NCBI GenBank assembly: GCA_910588895.1
Contig: CAJUSS010000116.1
Location: forward strand, 1 to 11,223
From: an uncultured Lachnospiraceae bacterium
GTDB taxonomy: Bacteria > Bacillota > Clostridia > Lachnospirales > Lachnospiraceae
DNA length: 11,223 nt
Direction: 5' to 3'
Each line of letters starts with the position of its first letter. The stretch's first letter is position 1. Shown here piece by piece: positions 5,274-11,223 of the stretch. Under the pieces are notes generated by a model. That model did no database searches and had not been told where the DNA came from. It saw nothing but the letters and a program-made list of their open reading frames with translations. The translations under genes were made by a program, and so were the position numbers.

Positions 5274-6974
5274 TCATTTGGACATCTTTGCATTTCTCAT
5301 GTTGATGGCACCGTCGGCATAGATCTTTACATTCTGGATGTTCTGTCCGGTAGCCCAGGTGTTGGAATCATTGCACAGGAACAGCATGGGGCTCTCCTCC
5401 CAGATCAGGTCCTGCGCCTTCTCATAGGCCTCCCGGCGGACATCGTCATCTGCACTCTGGAGAGCAGTCTGCAGATAGCCGTCCAGCTCGTCATTTTCAA
5501 AGTAGCAGATGTTGTAGCTCATAGGCGGCTCGGACTCCTGCGCCAGCAGCGGACGGATGCCCCAATCCGCGTCACCGGTGGAGGGTGACCATCCGATCAC
5601 GAAGCAGTCTACCTCTGCGTCCGCACCGGCAGCATTGGTATCCTCTACCTTTTCTACTACCAGAGCATTCTCCATGCCCTTTAATTCCAGCTCGATCCCG
5701 ACCTGCTCCAGCTGCTGCTTTAAGAACTCGCACTGCTTCTGGTTCGCGGTGGTGCTGGCGAAGATCACGCTGGTCTTAAAGCCATCGGGATAACCGGCTT
5801 CCGCCAACAGCTCCTTAGCCTTCTCGATATCATATGGACGAGGCTCGTTGCCCTTATAGTACTGAACAGCCGGTCCGATGATGGAGGTGGCCGGAGTGGC
5901 AAGGCCGTTCTTTACGACCTGGATATAGGCGTTCTTATCCACGGCATAGTCCACTGCCTGACGGACACGCTTGTCATTGAAGGGCGGCTTCTGGTTGTTC
6001 ATGAAGAAGTAGCGGACAACGATGCCCTCTCCCTGCTGAGCGTTCACGTTCGGGTCAGCTTCCAGGACAGATACGCTCTCTGTGGGGATCGGCCAGATGA
6101 TCTGCGCGTCGCCGGACTGGACCATAGCCACACGGGTCGCGCTCTCCGGTACGGGCTTGAAGGTGATGGTCTTAAAGCCGGCATCGGCATCGGCTAAAGC
6201 CGTCCCGCCGCAGATATCGGCGTCATAACCCCACCAGTCCTTGTTCAGCGCCAGGGTCAGGTGATCGCCCTCGATCCACTCTACGAATGTATACTGGCCG
6301 GTACCGATCGGGTTCCTGGCACACTCCTCTACCCCTGCCTCGATCGTCTTGGGGTTCATGATCACGCAGGCCGGGTGGGCCAGGTTACTGATGAACGCGC
6401 CAAAGGGCTCGGTCAGGGTCACTTTGATGGTGTAGTCGTCCACCTTCTCAAAGCTGTCCAGCACGTTGCATAAAAAGGTGGTCCGCTTAAGACCTAAGGT
6501 CTCGTCGTCCCACTTTGCAAAGTTGGCCAGAGCGGCATCTGCATCCCAGGGGGTCCCGTCGGAAAAGCTGATGCCCTCCCGCAGGCTGATGGTAAACTCG
6601 GTCGCGTCGTCATTGGCCTCATAGCCGGTGGCCAGCATGGGGATGATCTTCATATCGTCATCAAAGCCGAAGAGACCGTCCATGATCATACGCTGGATAC
6701 CGCCGGATAAGGTATCGCTGGTGTCCATGGGATCCATGGTGACAAAGTCCACATTGACCGCCGCGACCACATCGCTCTCCTGGGAGACGGACTCCCCTGC
6801 AGGTACCTCTGCCTGGGTCTCCCCGCCGGCTGCCGCGGCCGTCGTCTCAGTGCCCGCTGCCCCGCCGGCCGCCGCTGTGGTATCCGTGGTGCCGGAACCG
6901 CCGCCGCAGGCTGTCAGCGTGACCATGGCTGCCGCTAAGAGCAACGCATAAACTCGTTTTCCTGTTCTTCTCAT
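5274..6974 (-). CDS. dppA: Peptide ABC importer, substrate-binding lipoprotein (SBP family 5)
   Basis: A 566-residue extracellular binding protein. Residues 1-23 form a lipoprotein signal peptide: basic MRRTGKR, a hydrophobic core, and lipobox LTAC with the lipidated Cys23. A low-complexity Gly/Thr/Ala linker follows (24 to about 60), typical of clostridial surface lipoproteins. The rest fits the family-5 solute-binding fold (DppA/OppA/NikA/GsiB): a segment with SLREGISFSDGTPWDADAAL (130-149), then PIGTGQYTFVEW, then KRVRQAVDYAVDKNAY near the second lobe, and PYDIEKAKELLAEAGYPDGF. It captures peptides, or another family-5 ligand, and delivers them to DppBC. The start is fixed by AAGGAGGAG a few bases upstream. 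It is the first gene of the operon, divergent from the regulator, with its own sigma-A-type promoter. Ligand cannot be read from sequence. Confidence 0.92.
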   Translation of the reverse strand: MRRTGKRVYALLLAAAMVTLTACGGGSGTTDTTAAAGGAAGTETTAAAAGGETQAEVPAGESVSQESDVVAAVNVDFVTMDPMDTSDTLSGGIQRMIMDGLFGFDDDMKIIPMLATGYEANDDATEFTISLREGISFSDGTPWDADAALANFAKWDDETLGLKRTTFLCNVLDSFEKVDDYTIKVTLTEPFGAFISNLAHPACVIMNPKTIEAGVEECARNPIGTGQYTFVEWIEGDHLTLALNKDWWGYDADICGGTALADADAGFKTITFKPVPESATRVAMVQSGDAQIIWPIPTESVSVLEADPNVNAQQGEGIVVRYFFMNNQKPPFNDKRVRQAVDYAVDKNAYIQVVKNGLATPATSIIGPAVQYYKGNEPRPYDIEKAKELLAEAGYPDGFKTSVIFASTTANQKQCEFLKQQLEQVGIELELKGMENALVVEKVEDTNAAGADAEVDCFVIGWSPSTGDADWGIRPLLAQESEPPMSYNICYFENDELDGYLQTALQSADDDVRREAYEKAQDLIWEESPMLFLCNDSNTWATGQNIQNVKIYADGAINMRNAKMSK

Positions 6975-7033
6975 AAAGCTCCTCCTTGTCCTTTTTGCCC
7001 CGGCGGCTAAATGAACGCGCGGACCGGGACCAT

Positions 7034-7085
7034 CAAATAAAAAGGCAAGGGAAGCTCGAACTGTATCTAAACTAGCGCCCTTGCC
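7034..7085 (-). terminator. Inverted repeat with T-tract at the 5' end of the dppA transcript (attenuator or operator)
   Basis: GGCAAGGG (7044-7051) and CCCTTGCC (7078-7085) form a perfect 8-bp inverted repeat, with GCT/AGC (7054-7056 with 7074-7076) inside. On the minus strand the stem is followed immediately by TTTTTATTT (7043-7035), the signature of an intrinsic terminator. The predicted dppA start is near 7089, so the hairpin would begin within the first few bases of the mRNA, about 60 bases before the RBS. It could be a leader attenuator, a 5' stabilising hairpin, or a DNA operator overlapping the start site. The repeat is certain; the role is not. Confidence 0.45.
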
Positions 7086-7095
7086 ATTTCATTCT

Positions 7096-7124
7096 ATTTT
7101 AATGCGGCTCTTCTCCTTTTTCAA
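7096..7124 (-). promoter_or_regulatory. Sigma-A-type promoter of dppA
   Basis: On the minus strand TTGAAA (7124-7119) and TAAAAT (7101-7096) are 17 bases apart, five of six matches in each box. The predicted start is near 7089, giving a leader of about 115 bases. I found no -24/-12 element in front of dppA, so this operon appears to use the housekeeping sigma factor. Confidence 0.62.
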
Positions 7125-7132
7125 GGTAAAGT

Positions 7133-7160
7133 GATGAAACCATGGATCCACAGATCAAAC
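7133..7160. promoter_or_regulatory. Candidate operator array between the divergent promoters
   Basis: GATGAAAC (7133-7140) and GATCAAAC (7153-7160) are direct repeats with one mismatch, spaced exactly 20 bases, about two helical turns. Between them, each flanked on its left by CA, sits the 8-bp palindrome TGGATCCA (7143-7150). The array lies directly upstream of the dppA -35 box (about -44 to -71 from the predicted start) and upstream of the regulator promoter, the usual place for an activator site of a divergent regulator. Binding by the neighbouring regulator is inferred. Confidence 0.35.
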
Positions 7161-7184
7161 TTTTAATTTTATAAAGTGTTCAGG

Positions 7185-7213
7185 TTGATTATTTTGTTGT
7201 TATATTATATAAT
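7185..7213 (+). promoter_or_regulatory. Sigma-A-type promoter of the regulator gene
   Basis: TTGATT (7185-7190), a 17-base spacer, then a perfect TATAAT (7208-7213). The start would be near 7220, giving a leader of about 26 bases that carries the Shine-Dalgarno AAAAGGAG (7233-7240), five bases before the ATG. Surrounding sequence is AT-rich compared with the coding DNA. It is one of the best promoter matches in the window. Confidence 0.68.
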
Positions 7214-7245
7214 CTACCTAAAAAATAATTAAAAAAGGAGACACC

Positions 7246-9297
7246 ATGTCTAAAAACGATCTGCAGGCCAACGGATCCGCCCGATCCTGCAATGAAAAAG
7301 GATATCGCGTGTTCATCGCCTGCTGGAATCCCTATATACGGATCGAATTCCAGGATTATCTCCAGTCCTTGCTGGGAGAGCATGTGGCTTTTGACGCCTG
7401 CGATCTTGCCGATATCAAAGATCCGTCCTATCTGGAGGACTATCAATGCATCCTCTTTTCCAGCCAGCTGGTCCAACAGAGATTTCCGTTAAAGATCCCG
7501 GAGAGCATCACCCAGATCGTCTGTACCAGGACCTTTAACCATGCCTACCTGGACCAGATCATCCGGATCCCGTCCGGTGAGAAGGTCTATGTGATCAACG
7601 ATTCCTTAGATCCCGCATTAGATATCATCGGACAGTTCCAGGAATTTGGGATCACCCAATACCAGTTCATCCCTTATGCCGGAGATACCCGTTCGATCGA
7701 TCTGACCGTCCACTATGCGATCACGATGGGAGAGCCTCAGCTGGTGCCGGACCATGTGCCAAACATCATCAATATCGGGAACCGGATCATCGATATCGCC
7801 ACGATCAATGAACTGTGTGTCCTCTTCCACCTCCCGGCAAAGATCGGGAACAAGATCACCAAAAACTATATCTCCCACATCATCAAGGTGGTCCAGGCCG
7901 CTGGGGGACATTACAGCAGCTTTGTGACCTCCCAACAGCTCCTGCTGGCTACGATCTCCAATCTCCCATTGAGCATCTGCCTATTGGATAAAGACGGGGC
8001 GATCTTGCAGGTCAATAGGCATTTTGCATCAGACTGGGGGTTTTCGGAAAAGAGCGCCCTGGGAAAGCCGTTAGCTTCCTTCCTGCCGGAGACGGATCCG
8101 CCGATCGCCTTTGACCGGACCGCCGACCACAGCGTCAGGACCGCGGACGGCGGGCTCTTGCTCCTGCGCGTGCTGGAGCTCTCCCTGCCCGGCCGCGCCC
8201 ATGCGTTCCTCCTCATCGGAAAAAGGGCCGATCCGGACAGCCGGGATACCGATCCCTCATACCACTTTTCCGATCCGGGGACCTTTTCCAGGTACACTTC
8301 CGCAAAAAAAGCATCAACAGAAGGATCTCCTGTGGAACGCCAGAGGAACAGCTTTTTAGATCTGATCACCGGCGACCAACGGTTCCGGACGGTCTTAGCG
8401 CATGCCAAGCGGATGTCCCTCTATGATTTCCCCGTCCTGATCCAGGGGGAGGAGGGGACCCAGAAAAAGATGCTGGCAAGAGCGATCCATGAGAGCTCTG
8501 CCAGGAGGGACCGGCCATTTATCAGCCTGAACCAGATGCGTGTCCTTTCCGGCCTCTCCTTTTCAGAGATCATCAAGGAAGCGGACCACGGGACCCTGCT
8601 GATCGACCGGATCGAACATCTCTCCCCGGATATGCAGGAGGCTCTGGTCCAGGTGCTGGAAAATATTTCCGGTCCACCTATGTCTGCCAAGCAAGCGCAT
8701 GATATCCGTATCATCGCCACCTCCTGTACCGATCTCTATGCCCTGGTCCAGGAAGGGGATTTCCGCAAGGACCTGTTCTTCCAGCTCAGCACAGCTGTCC
8801 TGGAGACGATCCCTTTAAAGGACCGGAGGGAGGATATCCCGCTGCTCCTGGAGCATTTCTTCCAGAACATGTTCCACGATCCCAAATTCCACAACGAGGC
8901 GGTCCTGTCTAAGAGCCTGTATCAGTTCCTCCTGCGCTACGACTATCCGGGCAATGTGCAGGAGCTGATGAACATCGCCCAACACCTGTTTTCCATGTAT
9001 GCCGCACATCCGCTGATCTTGGCCCAGCTGCCCGCCTATATCCGCAGAGGCCTGTCTCTGTCGGAGAACAGCCAGAGCGTCCTGAAAAAGGAGGTCCTGG
9101 CCATTTTAAAGAACACCCCCAGGGCCGGGCGGGCCGCCATACAAAAAGCCCTGGCAGGCTCCGGGATACAGATCAGCGACGGAAGGCTGCGGGGGCTTTT
9201 AAAGGAGCTGGCGGAGGACGATCTGATCTTGATCCACCGCACCAAGGGCGGATGTGAGATCACGGAGGCAGGAGCGGCTGTTCTGGGCGGACGGTAA
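7246..9297 (+). CDS. PAS/AAA+ transcriptional regulator resembling a sigma-54 activator but degenerate, with winged-helix-like C-terminus
   Basis: A 683-residue regulator divergent from dppA. Residues about 20-230 are an alternating strand/helix sensory region I do not recognise. Residues about 236-325 look like a PAS domain (LPLSICLLDKDGAILQVN, 240-257). Residues about 370-600 align with the AAA+ domain of sigma-54 enhancer-binding proteins, but key parts are changed. Walker A is GEEGTQKK (401-408) instead of GETGTGKE. Between PFISLN (424-429) and HGTLLIDRI (448-456) some 17 residues are missing, exactly where the GAFTGA loop should be. Walker B reads IDR, not LDE (Asp454, Arg455). FRKDLFFQLS (507-515 region) keeps one arginine-finger Arg and loses the second. 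GNVQEL (569-574) replaces GNVREL. The C-terminus (about 610-683) lacks a Fis-type HTH and looks like a winged helix (RLRGLLKELAEDDLILIHRT). It probably acts without ATP hydrolysis and without sigma-54, on the dpp operon and itself; ligand unknown. Confidence 0.85.
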   Translation: MSKNDLQANGSARSCNEKGYRVFIACWNPYIRIEFQDYLQSLLGEHVAFDACDLADIKDPSYLEDYQCILFSSQLVQQRFPLKIPESITQIVCTRTFNHAYLDQIIRIPSGEKVYVINDSLDPALDIIGQFQEFGITQYQFIPYAGDTRSIDLTVHYAITMGEPQLVPDHVPNIINIGNRIIDIATINELCVLFHLPAKIGNKITKNYISHIIKVVQAAGGHYSSFVTSQQLLLATISNLPLSICLLDKDGAILQVNRHFASDWGFSEKSALGKPLASFLPETDPPIAFDRTADHSVRTADGGLLLLRVLELSLPGRAHAFLLIGKRADPDSRDTDPSYHFSDPGTFSRYTSAKKASTEGSPVERQRNSFLDLITGDQRFRTVLAHAKRMSLYDFPVLIQGEEGTQKKMLARAIHESSARRDRPFISLNQMRVLSGLSFSEIIKEADHGTLLIDRIEHLSPDMQEALVQVLENISGPPMSAKQAHDIRIIATSCTDLYALVQEGDFRKDLFFQLSTAVLETIPLKDRREDIPLLLEHFFQNMFHDPKFHNEAVLSKSLYQFLLRYDYPGNVQELMNIAQHLFSMYAAHPLILAQLPAYIRRGLSLSENSQSVLKKEVLAILKNTPRAGRAAIQKALAGSGIQISDGRLRGLLKELAEDDLILIHRTKGGCEITEAGAAVLGGR

Positions 9298-9310
9298 AAG
9301 CTCCACAGGG

Positions 9311-9331
9311 CCGCTGTGCGCCCGGCAGCGG
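9311..9331. terminator. Possible hairpin between convergent genes (weak)
   Basis: CCGCTG (9311-9316) and CAGCGG (9326-9331) form a 6-bp GC-rich stem with a 9-base loop in the 60-base gap between the regulator stop and the peptidase stop. An overlapping alternative pairs TGTGCG with CGCACA on the minus strand. No T-tract follows on the plus strand; on the minus strand GAGCTTTTA lies further on. Position between convergent 3' ends supports a shared terminator, but the structure is not a textbook one. Confidence 0.3.
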
Positions 9332-9357
9332 ACGCGCCGCCGCACAAGAAGAGCTGG

Positions 9358-10434
9358 TCACCGCAGCAGATCGGGCAGCAGGTCTGCCAGGCTGTGATAC
9401 ACCTCTCCGTGGATCCCCGTCGCCTCCCCCGCACATACCATGGAGTCCAAGATCGCCTCATGGGTGGCCTCTGCAGCCGCCTGGAAAGCGCGGTCGATCA
9501 GGTCTTCATGGAGGATAGTCTGGGTGAGGAGCTTCTTTTGGTCCGCCGCAGGGATCCGGCCCGCTGTGGTAAAGCCGATCATCACCTCGCCGCTGCCATG
9601 GCCTGTGTAAGCACCTGTGCGGGCGATCCCCACCCCGGCACGGCGGATGATCCGCTTTAGCTGCCGGTCAGAGACCGGCAGATCGGTGGCCAGGATGGTC
9701 ATGATCGAACCTTGATCGTGCATGGAGGCGGCTGACTTTTCCCCGGCCTTCTTCCTTTGGGCGATCAGCTGTACGACGTCCTCGCCGACCGGGCGGCCAT
9801 CCAGCACCAGATCTTTTGTAGCACCGAAATTGGACTGGACCAGCACGCCGATGGTGTACGCCTTTCCGTCCACATCGACGATCCTGGAGGCAGAGCCGAT
9901 ACCGCCCTTTAACCCATAGCAGAGGGTGCCTGTGCCTGCGCCCACATCTCCCTCCAGAAAATCCTCTCCAGCCGCTTCAATGGCCTCCAGCACATGGCAG
10001 GCTTTAACGGCCCTATCCTGGATGTGGTTGATCCGGCAGTCGTTGCACTCTCCCACCACTGGGTTTAAGCTGAGGGCCGGTACCTGATCTGCCCTGCACT
10101 GGTCGATCACATAGCCAGCCACCGCATCCCAGACCAGTCCCACGTTCAAGGTATTGGTCAGGGCGATAGGGGTCTCCAGGGACCCCAGCTCATCGATCTG
10201 GATCAGGCCGCAGCTCTTCCCGAAGCCGTTGTGTACATAAGCGGCCGCTGTAAACTTTTCTGTAAATGCATTGCCCGGTCCAGGGATGATCACGGTCACG
10301 CCGGTCCGGTTCCTTTCGTTTTTGATGGTGGAATGGCCCACCAGCACGCCGGGGACATCGGTGATCTTATCCCGTTTTCCGGTTGGCATACAGCCCACGT
10401 TCACACCGTATGCACGGATCCGTTTCTGCTCCAT
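9358..10434 (-). CDS. P1-family (DmpA/BapA-type) aminopeptidase, autoprocessing Ntn hydrolase
   Basis: A 358-residue protein of peptidase family S58/P1, whose members include DmpA (L-aminopeptidase/D-Ala-esterase-amidase) and BapA (beta-peptidyl aminopeptidase). Family marks are ITDVPGVLVGH (24-34), NPVVGE (124-129), VGAGTGT (164-170), GLKGGIGSASR (174-184) and GVLVQSNFG (196-204). These enzymes cleave themselves at a Gly-Ser bond so that Ser becomes the N-terminal nucleophile; here that is Gly242-Ser243 in QGSIMT. Ser281 and Glu283 (HGSGEV) lie 38 and 40 residues later, the same spacing as Ser250, Ser288 and Glu290 of BapA, and Asn202 fits the oxyanion Asn. So it should be active. No signal peptide: cytoplasmic. 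The Shine-Dalgarno (AAAGGAG) is about 15 bases from the ATG, rather far. It follows the aminotransferase by 34 bases and is probably co-transcribed. Substrate preference within the family cannot be told. Confidence 0.88.
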   Translation of the reverse strand: MEQKRIRAYGVNVGCMPTGKRDKITDVPGVLVGHSTIKNERNRTGVTVIIPGPGNAFTEKFTAAAYVHNGFGKSCGLIQIDELGSLETPIALTNTLNVGLVWDAVAGYVIDQCRADQVPALSLNPVVGECNDCRINHIQDRAVKACHVLEAIEAAGEDFLEGDVGAGTGTLCYGLKGGIGSASRIVDVDGKAYTIGVLVQSNFGATKDLVLDGRPVGEDVVQLIAQRKKAGEKSAASMHDQGSIMTILATDLPVSDRQLKRIIRRAGVGIARTGAYTGHGSGEVMIGFTTAGRIPAADQKKLLTQTILHEDLIDRAFQAAAEATHEAILDSMVCAGEATGIHGEVYHSLADLLPDLLR

Positions 10435-10468
10435 CTTATCTTGCTCTGCTCCTTTCCGTAAAGCTCTT

Positions 10469-11223
10469 TTACCGGCTGATATCTTCCATGTACTTATCCC
10501 GCAGCTTCTTGACCAGGCCCGTTGCCTTCATGCCCGCCGGCTTTTTGTCGATCTCCATGACCCGCATGCTGGGATGGCTGGTGCTGGACATGATGATCTC
10601 ATCTGCATCCATCATCTCCTCCAGGGTAAAGGCTCTCTCCTCCACCGGGATGCCCAGCTCATGGCAGTACGCGATCATATGCTTCCGCTCTGTCCCCGGC
10701 AGGATCAGGTTATCCAGGGGATGGGTGATGAACACGCCGTCCTTAAAGATCGAGGCATTGGAGTGGGCCCCCTCGGTCACGAAGCCGTCCCGAACGAACA
10801 CCGCCTCCTGGCATCCGGCCTCCTTTGCCGCCTGAGCCGCCATCACATTGGGGAGCAGGTTCAGAGTCTTGATGTTGCAGTGGAGGAAACGGGTATCGGT
10901 CACCGTCATCACCTTGTACGCATCCGACATCTCCACGCCCTTCCAGGGCTTGCTGTACACATACAGATTACAGTCTACTCCCTCCGGGAACAGATGGTTC
11001 CTGGGCGAGGTCCCGCGGGTCACCTGCCAATACAAAAACTGGCAGCTGCTCTCCACCTTCTGCGAGAGCTGGGTCAAAAGCTCCCCTACCTCCTCCTTGG
11101 TGTAGGGCAGATCGATCTTGACCATAGCCGCACTGCTCGCCATCCGGTCCAGATGATCCTGGAGAGCAAAGATCTTGTGGTCGAAGACCATGGCCACCTC
11201 ATAGATGCCATCTCCAAAATAAA
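10469..11223 (-). CDS. dat: D-amino acid aminotransferase, class IV PLP enzyme (N-terminus beyond window edge)
   Basis: The frame is open to the right edge; the residues ...YFGDGIYEV precede the internal GTG at 11197, matching the conserved FGDGxYEV near residue 26 of D-amino acid aminotransferases, so roughly 25 residues are missing and the GTG is not the start. Counting from that GTG (242 residues), QVTRGTSPRNHLFPEG (58-73) carries the Arg and His that hold the substrate carboxylate in D-amino acid aminotransferase. Lys110 in NIKTLNLL is the PLP-binding Lys (Lys145 of the Bacillus enzyme), and Glu142 in VTEG is the PLP-ring contact. The RxH motif and NIKTLNLL favour Dat over branched-chain aminotransferase or ADC lyase. 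It interconverts D-alanine and 2-oxoglutarate with pyruvate and D-glutamate. It lies 34 bases upstream of the P1 peptidase on the same strand. Confidence 0.88.
   Translation of the reverse strand, partial: YFGDGIYEVAMVFDHKIFALQDHLDRMASSAAMVKIDLPYTKEEVGELLTQLSQKVESSCQFLYWQVTRGTSPRNHLFPEGVDCNLYVYSKPWKGVEMSDAYKVMTVTDTRFLHCNIKTLNLLPNVMAAQAAKEAGCQEAVFVRDGFVTEGAHSNASIFKDGVFITHPLDNLILPGTERKHMIAYCHELGIPVEERAFTLEEMMDADEIIMSSTSHPSMRVMEIDKKPAGMKATGLVKKLRDKYMEDISR

Noticed and set aside
7044..7085. T-box leader or amino-acid riboswitch in the dppA leader
   Set aside because: The leader is too short and I see no T-box AGGGTGG-type sequence or other known aptamer core; only a hairpin with a T-tract.
7060..7100. 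Possible sigma-54 promoter for dppA built on TGGCAAGGG (minus strand)
   Set aside because: The GC of a -12 box is absent at the required distance, and a good sigma-A-type promoter overlaps; the TGGCAA belongs to the inverted repeat.
9036..9461. 141-codon minus-strand frame spanning the regulator 3' end and the peptidase 3' end
   Set aside because: Overlaps both real genes, with Arg/Ser/Cys-rich low-information translation; no support.
11195..11197. GTG as the start codon of the aminotransferase
   Set aside because: Conserved family sequence (FGDGIYEV) continues in frame upstream of it to the window edge, so the GTG is internal.

Overview
The window looks like a chromosomal stretch from a Gram-positive anaerobe of the Clostridia, most likely a Lachnospiraceae-type gut bacterium. 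The clues are strong purine-rich Shine-Dalgarno sites before most genes, moderately high GC, a substrate-binding lipoprotein whose lipobox Cys is followed by a Gly-rich then Thr/Ala/Gly-rich linker, and a clostridial-style GH36 alpha-galactosidase. This assignment is inferred from protein style; no rRNA or other marker is present. I see no insertion sequence, phage gene, tRNA or CRISPR array.

Layout, left to right. (1) Bases 1-648, minus strand: the first 216 codons of a GH36 alpha-galactosidase, cut by the left edge. (2) Bases 649-1070: a non-coding region holding a good -24/-12 (sigma-54-type) promoter candidate for the galactosidase and, further upstream, a dense set of nested inverted repeats ending in a T-tract. 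(3) Bases 1071-6974, minus strand: a five-gene peptide/nickel-family ABC importer in the order dppA-dppB-dppC-dppD-dppF, with bipartite hairpin terminators between dppA and dppB. (4) Bases 6975-7245: a divergent control region with one sigma-A-type promoter in each direction, a repeat array midway, and an inverted repeat plus T-tract at the very start of the dppA transcript. (5) Bases 7246-9297, plus strand: a large regulator built like a sigma-54 enhancer-binding protein (PAS plus AAA+), but lacking the GAFTGA loop, the Walker motif residues and the Fis-type HTH; it ends in a winged-helix-like domain. (6) Bases 9358-11223, minus strand and convergent with the regulator: a D-amino acid aminotransferase (N-terminus beyond the right edge) followed by a DmpA/BapA-type P1-family N-terminal-nucleophile peptidase.

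How they may work together (inference): the importer would bring in small peptides; the P1 peptidase belongs to a family acting on D-Ala-type esters/amides, beta-peptides and some L-aminoacyl peptides; the aminotransferase would convert released D-amino acids to 2-oxo acids. The regulator, divergent from dppA, is the natural candidate to sense a ligand and control the importer, probably through the housekeeping sigma factor because its AAA+ domain has lost what is needed to drive sigma-54 polymerase. The galactosidase looks like a separate unit with its own promoter.

The most unusual items are the degenerate AAA+ regulator, the sigma-54-type promoter in front of a glycosidase gene, and the structured 845-953 element, which could be either an enhancer region or an orphan RNA.
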